Shown here piece by piece: positions 25,446-34,426 of a stretch of 63,978 bases of DNA. The stretch is from a virus. The position numbers and the translations under genes were made by a program. Location: IMG/VR virus record IMGVR_UViG_3300049043_000233, positions 1 to 63,978 of that record, one strand, 5' to 3'. Position 1 is the first letter of the stretch; each line of letters starts with the position of its first letter. The notes below the pieces were generated by a model. It made no database searches, had not been told where the DNA came from, and was given only the letters and a program-made list of their open reading frames with translations.

Positions 25446-25473
25446 AGCCTCTCCATATGGAGGGGCTTTTTTT
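25446..25473 (+). terminator. Terminator-like hairpin abutting a start codon
   Basis: AGCCTCTCCA (25446-25455), TA, TGGAGGGGCT (25458-25467), then a run of T up to the ATG at 25474. The GGAGG of the 3' arm would also be the ribosome binding site for the next gene, so folding would both stop transcription and hide the site. Confidence 0.7.
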
Positions 25474-25884
25474 ATGAACATTCTTCAGCTTAGGGAGGTG
25501 GTCACCGATCTCCTTGGCGCCGCCCCTAATTTAATCGGCACCTATATCCTCCCCAACAACAGCACGATTCCGGCAGTGTATGTGGTGGGACAAAAAAGCG
25601 TGCCTTCAGAGTGGAAGGTGACTGGCCTAGAGGTGACCATGCGTCAATATCCAGAGCCGCGTCCGCGTTCGCCCATGGGCGGGACAGTGAAGGTGCGGCA
25701 ATTGTGGGAAGTTGTTCTTATGCAATATGAACCAAGTGGCAAACAAATCAGTGATGCTATGGACCGAATGGTTAGGCGGTTTCCAGATTGTAATTTGCGA
25801 TTTTTTCCTGGCAATGATGTGGCTTATGAGCGCTGTCGCATTGTCATTCCAGACTTGATTTTGCGCCCTCTTTATCGCGAATGA
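25474..25884 (+). CDS. Putative tail terminator/completion protein
   Basis: 136 residues: NILQLREVVTDLLGAAPNLI, VKVRQLWEVVLMQYEPSGKQ, DAMDRMVRRFPDCNLRFFPG. Size and order (before an HK97-gp10-like gene and the tape-measure chaperones) suggest tail completion. ATGA overlap with the next gene. Confidence 0.5.
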   Translation: MNILQLREVVTDLLGAAPNLIGTYILPNNSTIPAVYVVGQKSVPSEWKVTGLEVTMRQYPEPRPRSPMGGTVKVRQLWEVVLMQYEPSGKQISDAMDRMVRRFPDCNLRFFPGNDVAYERCRIVIPDLILRPLYRE

Positions 25885-26360
25885 GTATTTTTACAATTAC
25901 AGGGGCAAGGGTGATCAATGCTCAAGTGATTGAGCGCAAGTTAGCTCAGGCTTTTAATGCTTGGACCAGGGAAAATGTGAACGATCATTTTTATGATCAA
26001 TTCCACAATCCAATCTGGGCCTACGATAGGGAAACGAAGCGCAAAAATCCCAATGCCCCTATAAGACTTGCGCAAGCCGGAGCTCTTAGGGATATTGTCG
26101 ATTATGGTGAGCTCTACAAGAGTGGCGAAAGAAGCTATGCGATTAGCGAGACAGGCTCAGGACCTTCTGCACACTGGAGTTGGGATGCTCGCGGAGATTC
26201 TGGCTATTACTATGCCCGAGATGTACACGAAGGAGAGGGCACCAGTGCTGGCAATCCACGACAATGGACTGATGACGTGGCAATGCCATTGAAATTTAAC
26301 AGTAGTTTGCTCAGAAAGGAACTGTTAGACCGCATTCGCGCAACTTTCTTGGGATCATGA
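25881..26360 (+). CDS. Putative minor tail/neck protein
   Basis: 159 residues: VIERKLAQAFNAWTRENVND, GALRDIVDYGELYKSGERSY, HWSWDARGDSGYYYARDVHE. The glycine/aromatic central part resembles HK97 gp10-type neck proteins. Overlaps the next gene by 4 bases. Confidence 0.5.
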   Translation: MSIFTITGARVINAQVIERKLAQAFNAWTRENVNDHFYDQFHNPIWAYDRETKRKNPNAPIRLAQAGALRDIVDYGELYKSGERSYAISETGSGPSAHWSWDARGDSGYYYARDVHEGEGTSAGNPRQWTDDVAMPLKFNSSLLRKELLDRIRATFLGS

Positions 26361-26608
26361 AAATTGATTACCTGCACAGCCTCGACGAGACGGTTCACGC
26401 AATTAACTGCGTCGCTGATGGCGCCGCCATGGAGGTGGGTATTCTCTGTCTTATTTCCTGCAAGCGGCCGACCATTAGAATTGCGAACGACTACCATTCT
26501 TTTCTCGTTGAAGTGCCTCCTCAGTTTCGCTCAAGCTTTGAGCGAGTGAAGGTATTCAACGCTCTCCTTAACATTCTCGATCATGAGCAAGTACAGTTTT
26601 CTGCTTGA
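26357..26608 (+). CDS. Hypothetical small tail-region protein
   Basis: 83 residues from ATG by ATGA overlap: KIDYLHSLDETVHAINCVAD, EVPPQFRSSFERVKVFNALL. Overlaps the next gene by 26 bases. Function unknown. Confidence 0.5.
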   Translation: MKIDYLHSLDETVHAINCVADGAAMEVGILCLISCKRPTIRIANDYHSFLVEVPPQFRSSFERVKVFNALLNILDHEQVQFSA

Positions 26609-27128
26609 GACCAAAGAAGAAGGCTTTTGCGAGCTGTCGCCCAGTCTTCGTCTTAAAAAATTTGGCGGATGGTTAGTGGCCGAAGCAATCGAGCAAGAAG
26701 AAATTGGCCGCATTCAGAGCCAGGCAACAATCAAGGCCGTGCAACTAGCAAAACGCATTGCCACTGTTAAGGGCATTGACCTGGACGAAGCTTTCACCCT
26801 TCTTCAGGGCGGTGGGCATATTTCCGAGGCTGAACTGCTTGCAGATTTCACGGAAGAAACCCTGGGCATGCTGTCCAATAGCTCGTCTGTAGAAGCGACC
26901 AACGCACGCATGGTCACCGCCTTCATTCGTTCTCGGGGGCAAGGGTTGATTGACGGAGAGTGGCAAGATATTGCGGACTGGAGTAGTGAGGATACGGCTA
27001 TGCTACCGCGTCGCGTCACCGCACAAGTGGTTGATTTTATTGCCTCCGAGCAGGCGGCTGAAGTCAAGGAGGCTGGAGAAGCAAAAAAAGCGCAGAAGAA
27101 AACTACGGTTCAGTCGCGGAACAGTTAG
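26583..27128 (+). CDS. Tail assembly chaperone (gpG-like)
   Basis: 181 residues just before the tape measure gene. FGGWLVAEAIEQEEIGRIQS, GHISEAELLADFTEETLGML and a Lys-rich tail (EAGEAKKAQKKT). In long-tailed phages this position encodes two overlapping chaperones made by ribosomal frameshifting. An A7 slippery site lies at 27083-27089, and the -1 frame continues into an open reading frame to 27550. Confidence 0.75.
   Translation: MSKYSFLLETKEEGFCELSPSLRLKKFGGWLVAEAIEQEEIGRIQSQATIKAVQLAKRIATVKGIDLDEAFTLLQGGGHISEAELLADFTEETLGMLSNSSSVEATNARMVTAFIRSRGQGLIDGEWQDIADWSSEDTAMLPRRVTAQVVDFIASEQAAEVKEAGEAKKAQKKTTVQSRNS
27083..27089 (+). promoter_or_regulatory. Programmed -1 frameshift site, A AAA AAA
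   Basis: In the zero frame the sequence is GCA AAA AAA GCG, a canonical X XXY YYZ heptamer. A -1 slip continues AGC GCA GAA GAA and stays open for 153 codons. It is located in the second-last position before the tape measure, exactly as in lambda gpG/gpGT. Confidence 0.85.
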
Positions 27129-27550
27129 AGGCAAGGGCTAGAAAGTTTCTGGCCTCGTTGACCAACTGGAACGATTTGTACTTTCGCCTGTCTTCATCCG
27201 ACTTCAGGGATGATCGATGGAGCGCAAAGAATTTTGGCAGGCAGCGAATGACCGACGTTCAAGCTGCATTGAAATATCTTGAAAAGCACGAAGCCGCAAA
27301 GTATAACATTCAAAGCATAGCCGTGGCAAAACTAGGTACAATGGCATCCGGCATGATGGGAGGCAAGAAAAGCGCCATCAAGCCAGAGCATTTCTTGCCC
27401 TTTGATACCAAAGCAATACGCAAGGATGATGGCGTGACAGATGAAAGTCTGTTAGTGCTACAGCGTTTAATGAAGACGAGAATACTTAATGGAAAGATAA
27501 TCGCCCTACTGGCTGATGAGCTCAAGGCCTTTGCTGGGCGAAATCAATAG
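27089..27550 (+). CDS. Tail assembly chaperone frameshift extension (gpT-like)
   Basis: Read in the -1 frame from the slippery site: SAEENYGSVAEQLEARARKF, LASLTNWNDLYFRLSSSDF, DDRWSAKNFGRQRMTDVQ, KIIALLADELKAFAGRN. No good independent start (a TTG at 27158 only), so it is most likely made as a gpGT fusion that recruits tube protein to the tape measure. Confidence 0.8.
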   Translation, partial: SAEENYGSVAEQLEARARKFLASLTNWNDLYFRLSSSDFRDDRWSAKNFGRQRMTDVQAALKYLEKHEAAKYNIQSIAVAKLGTMASGMMGGKKSAIKPEHFLPFDTKAIRKDDGVTDESLLVLQRLMKTRILNGKIIALLADELKAFAGRNQ

Positions 27551-27587
27551 TGGCGACTATAGAATGAAAGCATAGTGGTCGTGTAAA

Positions 27588-29441
27588 ATGGCAGCCGAAA
27601 GCGCAGAACTTCAGCTAAGGGTAAGTCTTGACCTTACAACACTGCGTCGTCAACTTGCCGGCATTGGCACCGAACTGAGCGGGCAAGGCCTTAATCTGCC
27701 TATTGGGTTTGACAGAAAAAGTATTAGTTCTGAATTTCAACGACTCCGCACGTATGTAGGCAATAAAAAATTCAACATTGAAATCAATACAAATTTAAGC
27801 GGTGAAATTGATAAGGCTAAAAATCTAGCCGAAGCAATCAATCAACTTTCAAAAGCTACGCGGGGATTATCTGGTATCAGCAGTGCCGCTGGACCACAGG
27901 GGTTGCGTGGCCTGATTCTTGATGAAAATACCTCACGCAAACAACTTCAAGCACTATACAAATTTGCGCGAGCAGCAAACCTTCCTTTTCAGGAATTAGC
28001 GCGAGGAGCAGCTTCGTCTACCGAAGATTTGAAGCGAGTTTTATTTGCCGGTTTTGGTTCTATTGGTGATGATGCAAAGGCGGGGATTTCCAATGCCCTC
28101 AAAGATGCCGATAGCACGCTGGCTAAACTTGGCCGCGATATGGGAGAGGCATTACTTGGAGGTCTTAGGACTGATCTCGGCATTGCTTCGCCATCAAAAG
28201 AAACTGCAAAATTAGGCAAATTTGCTGCCGAAGGTTTCGAAAAAGGCTTTATAGCCGGCATGATCAAAGCCGAACGCACTATTGCCAGAGCAGTAAGCAA
28301 TGCAGTGATTGGCGCTATTTATGAGGGTTTGACTACTGCTGGCAACATCGCTCCGGCGTTTGCTCCACTAGAACGAGCTCTGGCAGCGCAGATTAGACAG
28401 TCATTCCAACGCGCAATGCACGACGGCATAAAGGGATCAATCTTGCCCGGTGCTCAAGGTGGATTGCTTGGATTGCTTGGTGGCGGGGCGACTGGTGCAG
28501 CCATTGGCGGAGCACGCGCACTTGGAGGGGCGGCGACCGCTGGCCTATCCAGTCTGGCAGGTGGTGGTAGGTTTGAGATGGCCAAGCAACTAGGGCGTCT
28601 AACCATTGGCGATACCTCTGGTTTGACCAACTTTGTGCAAGATGCCACCGCTCAGGCGATGCACCAAGCATTTAGCACGGGCACATTAGGGGCATTGATT
28701 GGCGCTGCTGCAGTGGGCGGAGTGGCTGGTTCTTCCGGCTTTGTCCGAGGGGCCATTGGCTCTTTAACGCGCCAGATTCTTGAAGGCATTGCCGACAGGA
28801 TTCTAGCTGGCATCGCTTCAATTACTAGCGGCGATATTGGCCCCGCAATGGGGCGATTATCACAGGCAATTATCAACGTATTGGTCAGAGACCTGGAAAG
28901 ACGTGTTCAGTCAATGAACATTTCTTTCCCATCGATGCTTCCCGCCCTGCCTCCGGCTTATAGAGGGCTCCCTCAAGCCGGCGGCAATGCCTTTGGCGCT
29001 CTGCCCCCGGCATATCGAGGACTTCCGGGAAGAACCACTTCTGCGTTGCCTCCAGCTTACAGAGGTTTGCCGATGGGAGGGTTTGATTTTGCGGCAATGG
29101 GTGCAATGCCGCAAGGTGGCACAGGCGATAATCAAGGAGGTAAAATCGTCTCCCTTCAAAGTGGATTTATTGTTTCCATGCGCGAGCGTTTTGCTCGTGC
29201 TGCGGAACGCTATTTATTTGGCATTGAAACACAAGTAGTTGACTTGTTTGATTCAGCAGAAGCTGCTGTGCGTGTAAAGATAGATCAGGCTATGGCTCGC
29301 CTTGAATCGCAAATCAGGGCAGGTATGGCGCAAAAAGTTTCCGTGCGCGATTTGGGTAATGTTGTCCAGCCTGCCCTGCCTGGTGCTGTCCCGAAACGTC
29401 AACTAGCACTTCCCGCTGCGGGAGGAACGGGGGAGGTGGAA
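27588..29441 (+). CDS. Tail tape measure protein, N-terminal part
   Basis: First part of a roughly 1,990-residue tape measure protein that sets tail length. AELQLRVSLDLTTLRRQLAG begins a helical region. Gly/Ala-rich hydrophobic segments occupy about residues 290-400 (LLGLLGGGATGAAIGGARAL). Three PPAYRGLP repeats lie at about residues 453-495. The frame breaks at a G5 run near 29,430; the open frame after it (to 29,618) is spurious. A missing G would join this part to the next. Confidence 0.8.
28944..29073 (+). repeat. Threefold ALPPAYRGLP coding repeat
   Basis: Decapeptide ALPPAYRGLP is encoded at 28944-28973, 28998-29027 and 29044-29073 with different codons in each copy, so it is kept at the protein level. 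Pro/Tyr-rich repeats in the middle of a tape measure may form a flexible or binding segment. Confidence 0.75.
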
Positions 29442-29443
29442 AG

Positions 29444-30661
29444 ATGCCACCCGCAGGAGGAGGATTTGTTCCGCCCGATGGTTTTCCTGTCGAAGGCATG
29501 CTTGCTCCTAGCCGCCCATATAGACCGGCCCAAACAGAATTGGGCACAGGTTATTTTGCGGCGGGAAAGGCAATCAAGTCTTTTGGGGAAGAATATAATA
29601 AAATTAGGGGTTTTTTGAATCAAAATAAACTTCCGCTGGGAGGCGCCATTGCGGAGGTTGGGGATGAGTTTGGGGTGGCACTAAAGCAGGTTTTCTTGTA
29701 TGGTGCTGCTTACAAAGCGTTGGCTTTCTTTACTGATCTACCAAATCAAGCTTTTGACGCCGCAAAGGCATTAGCCACGTATCAGAATCAACTTAAAGCA
29801 GTTACTAGTGCTACAGGCACTTTTGAGCAATCTACCGCTTTTGTTGAAAATTTGGCTCAGCGTTTTAACGTGCCCCTCGAAAGTGCGCGTCAAGGCTTTG
29901 TCAAACTATATGCTTCAATGGAGCCCGCTGGATTTAGCCAGCAAGAAATCGAAGGATTGTTTACAGGAATTTCCAAGGCAACGGCTGCTTTTGGTCTAAG
30001 CGCAGATCAGGTGGATCGGGTTAATTATGCTTTTGCGCAAATGGCTAGCAAAGGCCAAATCATGGCCGAGGAAGTCAAGGGGCAACTTGGTGACGTGCTT
30101 CCGGGAGCCTTGGCATTGTTTGCCAAGGCTGCCCAAATGAGCATCCCAGAATTTTCCAAGGCGATGGAAGATGGGGCCTTCAAGGCGCAAGCAATGCAAC
30201 AGGTGTTGGGAAATGTCGCAATTTTAATGAACAATAAATTCGGCCCTGCCGCGCAATTGGCCTCCAAAACCCTGCAGGGTGCGTTGAATGAAATACAAAA
30301 TAATTTGAAATTGATGTACGAAAGCTTTACTCCTATTGTGAATGGTTTTGCTTCTGCATTTGGCCCGGCCGCAAATAGTTTGATCAAAGATATTACCACT
30401 ACCATCAAGGTTCTCACTGGCTCTTTTGTCAAGGGTGGCGACGGCCTCGCAACACTTTCTCCGCGAGCTCTGGCTTTTTATGGCATCATTCAACAACTAA
30501 AACCAGCAATTCAAGCTGCGGCAATTTCAATAGGCAATTTGGCATCAACATTTGCACAGCTTGCCCCGCTAATTTTTACTACCATTGAAGCCGTCTTGAG
30601 ATTTATCGCTTCCCCCTGGGTCGCTTTGCAATTATTGCGACTGCGGCTATTACTGCATTAA
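29444..30661 (+). CDS. Tail tape measure protein, middle part
   Basis: Opens with PPAGGGFVPPDGFPVEGM in the frame following the break at 29,430. About residues 80-330 are the conserved tape-measure core (TYQNQLKAVTSATGTFEQS; LSADQVDRVNYAFAQMASKG; EVKGQLGDVLPGALALFAKA). Its last 14 residues are out of frame: a C5 run at about 30,611-30,615 needs one more C to continue (GRFAIIATAAITALNGA) into the third part. Confidence 0.8.
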   Translation: MPPAGGGFVPPDGFPVEGMLAPSRPYRPAQTELGTGYFAAGKAIKSFGEEYNKIRGFLNQNKLPLGGAIAEVGDEFGVALKQVFLYGAAYKALAFFTDLPNQAFDAAKALATYQNQLKAVTSATGTFEQSTAFVENLAQRFNVPLESARQGFVKLYASMEPAGFSQQEIEGLFTGISKATAAFGLSADQVDRVNYAFAQMASKGQIMAEEVKGQLGDVLPGALALFAKAAQMSIPEFSKAMEDGAFKAQAMQQVLGNVAILMNNKFGPAAQLASKTLQGALNEIQNNLKLMYESFTPIVNGFASAFGPAANSLIKDITTTIKVLTGSFVKGGDGLATLSPRALAFYGIIQQLKPAIQAAAISIGNLASTFAQLAPLIFTTIEAVLRFIASPWVALQLLRLRLLLH

Positions 30662-30696
30662 ATGGTGCCATTACGCTGCTCACCAACGTTGGTCTT

Positions 30697-33558
30697 TTGC
30701 CAGCGTTAAGTGCTGTTTACAAATTTATCGGTAGCCTCATGGCGATTCCTGCTGCTTCTGGTATCGCTCGACTTGCCTTGGTTGGCCTCAAACTTGCCAT
30801 AACTGGACTATTTGTTGGAGCGATACTCATTGGCCTTGATTTTGTCATTGGAAAGATTTTTGGGATCGGGGAAGCCGCCAACGAAGCGAAGGGTAAAACG
30901 AGAGAATTGGCTTACACCTTAAACGAAATGGCAAACCTCGGGGATATTCCGGGATTGGCCCGTAAAAGGCAAGAAGCGGAGAATGAGGTAATTATTGCCG
31001 AAAGATTGCTGCAGACTTACCAAAAAATGCAGAAGGTTGGTGCGATGATGGGCTGGCAGTCTCTGACCCAACAAGAAAAACAATTTCTCAAAGAGTTTGG
31101 GGCCAAGGATATTGTTGGACAAGCTCGAGGAATTACGCCGGAAGCAGGTGTTGCGTTTGCGGAAAACAAGCTTACTGCGGCCATGGAGAAGAGAGGTCTT
31201 GCGCAAAAAGCCCTGGAAGCGGCGCAGCGAGCGTCCGATCGTGAACGTCAAAAATCAGAACAACAATTACAAAAAATTACCTTTTCGGGTGAAGACCAAA
31301 AGAAAAAATCTCTTGAAAGCTATTACAGCCTTCAGGATCAACTTGCCAAGAATTTTACCCAAGCAGAGATTGAGCGCATTGAAGGTTCTCATGAGCACAG
31401 GGTGAAAATGATGAATCTTTTCTATGACTTGGAAGAGGCTCGGGCAAATAGTTTTCAAAAGGAAACCATTCGTTTCCATAAAGAAGTGTTTAACATCTTG
31501 GCTGATCAAAACTCAATGATGCTGAAGGCTTCCAGTCGAGTTATGGAAGCACGTGGCAGCGTTTCCGGGGCGTATTTGCAAGGAAATATTGGCCCCACCA
31601 GTACCGGCCCCCATTTTGACGTGAAAAAAGTTGGTGGAGGATACTTTCCAAGAAATTATCTTGATCCCTACGTGCAAGTTAACGGACGACCACTTTCCAG
31701 TGGCACGACGGTGCCAGGAGGCACTTTTGCTGGCCATCAGAGGAGAGGTAGCCATGGGTGGGACTATGCATTTGGCGAGGGGCGCTTTGCGGCCACCCTG
31801 GCCGGTGGTGCTCAATGGATGGAAGGCTCCAAAACTGCGCATGGCGAACAGCGACGATTCAAGCTTCCGTCTGGCGAAGAGTTTCAATTTCTTCATGGGC
31901 GTTCGGAAGGCATTGGAGCAGGTGCCCCCAGGCGCGTACCCGGCAGCGAAAAGCGTGATGTTATTGCACAACAAAAAGAACAACTTGCGCTTCAAAGTCA
32001 AATTAACGTAGGCAGGCAGCAGGAGGCGCAAACGATTGAGCGCCTTAAATTGGCCATTGAAAATTATGTGGCCTCTTTAGTGCCAACTGCCGAGCAAGAG
32101 CTACAAAATCAAATTTTGCAAAAGCGACTTGAGCTAACCTCTTCCATTGCCTCCCCTGAAATTCTTGCGGCGCAAACCAGTTACGCTGAGCAGGAAATGA
32201 AAATTGCAACCGCTATTGAGCTTAACAATCAGAGGATCGCTAAACTTTCAACGGAAGTTGACAAGAATGGAAACCTCTATCCAAGTGCGGCGCAAAAAAT
32301 TGCAGTTTTCAGTAAGGCAAATGTTGATCTTCAGCGGTCTCTTCCTGCTTCGCAAATTCAACTTTTAACCAACGAAATACTAAAGCAGTCACTCGCCCTG
32401 AAGGAAAGACTGCAATCCTCCCAGCGAGACGCGGAAGATAGAAGAAAGCTTAACCAGCTAATTATTGGAGGACTCTCGGAAGAGGCGGCTCAGGCAAAAA
32501 TCACGGCCGATCGATTAAGAGAAGACTACGCGACAGCTTTAGGAATTGCCAATGAAGTGGTCAAAAAATACTCTGATGAGCTTGAGATTTTGAATTTGCG
32601 AAAAGCGCAGGGTATTGCATTGACAAAAGGAGAAACAGACGAATACAATCGCCTCAGTGAAATTCTCGGGAAAGCCTTGCGGGCTCGGCAAGACTTGCAA
32701 GGGAAGGGGCCGGGAATCGCAAGCACGGCTCAAGGCATAGAACAGGTAGCAAAACCAAAGCCTGGGGATGCGATTGCCCAGGGTATTGCAGATGCTCAGA
32801 AAAAATTAAATGACCTGACGAATGTAGAAAAGCAAGTGGTTGCTGGAGCCAATGCCATTGGCGGAGCTTTTGGTCAAGCATTTAAGGACATCGCTAGTGG
32901 TTCAAAAACCGTGCAAGAATCCCTCGCCTCGATGTTCCAGAGCATTGCTGATCATTTCATTGACATGGCCGCGCAAATTATCACGCAAATGCTGGTTATG
33001 TACACGCTTAAGGCAGTTCTTGGCCTCTTTGGCGCTGTCGGTGGTCTTGGCTCGTTAGGAGGGGGTGGCGGTTTTGGCGATTTTACGGGTGGTTCGTTCT
33101 CCGCCGGAACCATGACCGTTCCTGGACTGGAAGGGGCTGGCGCACTCTCGGGAATATCCCCATTTAGTTATGCCGGTGTTAAGTTTGCCGACGGTGGCTT
33201 CGTTACCGGCCCAACGCAAGCACTAATTGGCGAAGGTGGTCAGCCCGAATACATCATCCCCGCCAGCAAAATGCAAGCCGCCATGTCGCGCTATTCTGCT
33301 GGTGCTCGCGGGGCCGCCGTCATCCCAGGCGGTGGAGAAAGCAATGGAGGGCCAACGAGCGGGCTTCCCCTTGATGCCTCCTCCATTGACATTCGTTATA
33401 GCGTGGAGCGCATCAACAGCGTTGATTATGTGACCGCAGACCAGTTCCAGCGTGGCATGGCCCAAGCTGCCCAGCAAGGCGCTCAGCAAGGCGAACAGCG
33501 CACACTCCGCCGCCTGCAGCAATCGCGCTCCACCCGTAGCCGCCTTGGCATGAGCTAA
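30697..33558 (+). CDS. Tail tape measure protein, C-terminal part with degenerate M23-like domain
   Basis: 953 residues; the frame is open from about 30,615. Starts with hydrophobic helices (IPAASGIARLALVGLKLAIT), continues with long coiled coil (EQQLQKITFSGEDQKKKSLE). At about residues 310-410 there is a segment RRGSHGWDYAFGEGRF, AATLAGGAQW, FKLPSGEEFQFLHG that resembles an M23/LytM peptidase fold, but the terminal HxH is reduced to one His, so activity is doubtful. The C-terminus (GGFVTGPTQALIGEGGQPEY) is typical of tape measure ends. Confidence 0.8.
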   Translation: MPALSAVYKFIGSLMAIPAASGIARLALVGLKLAITGLFVGAILIGLDFVIGKIFGIGEAANEAKGKTRELAYTLNEMANLGDIPGLARKRQEAENEVIIAERLLQTYQKMQKVGAMMGWQSLTQQEKQFLKEFGAKDIVGQARGITPEAGVAFAENKLTAAMEKRGLAQKALEAAQRASDRERQKSEQQLQKITFSGEDQKKKSLESYYSLQDQLAKNFTQAEIERIEGSHEHRVKMMNLFYDLEEARANSFQKETIRFHKEVFNILADQNSMMLKASSRVMEARGSVSGAYLQGNIGPTSTGPHFDVKKVGGGYFPRNYLDPYVQVNGRPLSSGTTVPGGTFAGHQRRGSHGWDYAFGEGRFAATLAGGAQWMEGSKTAHGEQRRFKLPSGEEFQFLHGRSEGIGAGAPRRVPGSEKRDVIAQQKEQLALQSQINVGRQQEAQTIERLKLAIENYVASLVPTAEQELQNQILQKRLELTSSIASPEILAAQTSYAEQEMKIATAIELNNQRIAKLSTEVDKNGNLYPSAAQKIAVFSKANVDLQRSLPASQIQLLTNEILKQSLALKERLQSSQRDAEDRRKLNQLIIGGLSEEAAQAKITADRLREDYATALGIANEVVKKYSDELEILNLRKAQGIALTKGETDEYNRLSEILGKALRARQDLQGKGPGIASTAQGIEQVAKPKPGDAIAQGIADAQKKLNDLTNVEKQVVAGANAIGGAFGQAFKDIASGSKTVQESLASMFQSIADHFIDMAAQIITQMLVMYTLKAVLGLFGAVGGLGSLGGGGGFGDFTGGSFSAGTMTVPGLEGAGALSGISPFSYAGVKFADGGFVTGPTQALIGEGGQPEYIIPASKMQAAMSRYSAGARGAAVIPGGGESNGGPTSGLPLDASSIDIRYSVERINSVDYVTADQFQRGMAQAAQQGAQQGEQRTLRRLQQSRSTRSRLGMS

Positions 33559-34046
33559 TGGACACTAGCTTCCGCTCCGAGATTGCCCTCGGCCACATGC
33601 TCACCTTCAAGCCACGCACAGACGGTGCTGCGCCGCTGTATTTCCAGAACTTCTGGATGAACGAAAACGTAAGTTACAACGGCAACAGTCACGGCTTCCT
33701 GCCTTTTGGCTTCTCTGGCATGACGGTCAACCGCAGCGGCGACAACCAGTCCACGCAACTTGGACTACCAAACAACTCACTCAGCCGGAGTTGGTCGTCC
33801 ACGATCGTCGAGGGCGCCTGGGTGGTGCTAGTGGACATGCTCATGCTCAACCCTGACAACAAGGCCGACTACCGCCTGCTCAGCTCCTACGCCGGGCAGG
33901 TGTCTGGCGCCATTTGGAGCGACAGTGATCTGCGCCTGGAGGTGTCGTCTGTGCTGGATGCCGTAGGGGGTGACGTGCCACGCCGCCGTATCACGGAGGA
34001 TGTTTTCGGGCCGCTGCCAACAACAGCGCAAGTCCGTCTGGGGTGA
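33558..34046 (+). CDS. Minor tail protein (DUF1833/gpL-like)
   Basis: 162 residues beginning at an ATG that shares the last base of the tape measure stop. FRSEIALGHMLTFKPRTDGA, WMNENVSYNGNSHGFLPFGF, SWSSTIVEGAWVVLVDMLML. Tail-tip proteins of this kind link tube to baseplate. Overlaps the NlpC/P60-like gene by 4 bases. Confidence 0.6.
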   Translation: MDTSFRSEIALGHMLTFKPRTDGAAPLYFQNFWMNENVSYNGNSHGFLPFGFSGMTVNRSGDNQSTQLGLPNNSLSRSWSSTIVEGAWVVLVDMLMLNPDNKADYRLLSSYAGQVSGAIWSDSDLRLEVSSVLDAVGGDVPRRRITEDVFGPLPTTAQVRLG

Positions 34047-34426
34047 TGTACGACCTCATCGGACGGCCGTACAGGCTAGGCGCTGACGGCACCGACGCCG
34101 ATGGTGCGCTCGACTGCATCCACCTCGTTTATGCCGTGCTGGAGCGCCTCTCCATTGCCACACCAGCATTTAACCCGGCCTGGTACGACGGTAGTCCTCG
34201 TCTTGTGTTGACGGCGCTTGCCAAATGGGGCCACCGCATCAAGGAGCCAGCGTATAATGGGGATGTGGTCCTTGTATCACAACAGAATTACGCTTTTGGT
34301 GTGGCTTGGCAGGACGGCATTTTACTGACGGCAGCAATGGTCAACCGCGTGGAATGGCGCCCATTTCGAGCCATACCAGTTTGCCGCTGCTATCGCAGCA
34401 ACTGCTTCCCTATGAGCACGACCTAA
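34043..34426 (+). CDS. NlpC/P60-like tail-tip protein (gpK-like)
   Basis: 127 residues. LIGRPYRLGADGTDADGALD followed by CIHLVYAVLER places a candidate catalytic Cys at the start of a helix as in NlpC/P60 peptidases. The family's His segment aligns with NYAFGVAWQDG and has no His, so peptidase activity is uncertain. Order L-K-J is conserved with lambda. Confidence 0.6.
   Translation: MMYDLIGRPYRLGADGTDADGALDCIHLVYAVLERLSIATPAFNPAWYDGSPRLVLTALAKWGHRIKEPAYNGDVVLVSQQNYAFGVAWQDGILLTAAMVNRVEWRPFRAIPVCRCYRSNCFPMSTT

Noticed and set aside
29441-29618. Last 59 residues of the first tape measure frame
   Set aside because: Protein character is lost and the overlapping frame (PPAGGGFVPPDGF) continues the tape measure.
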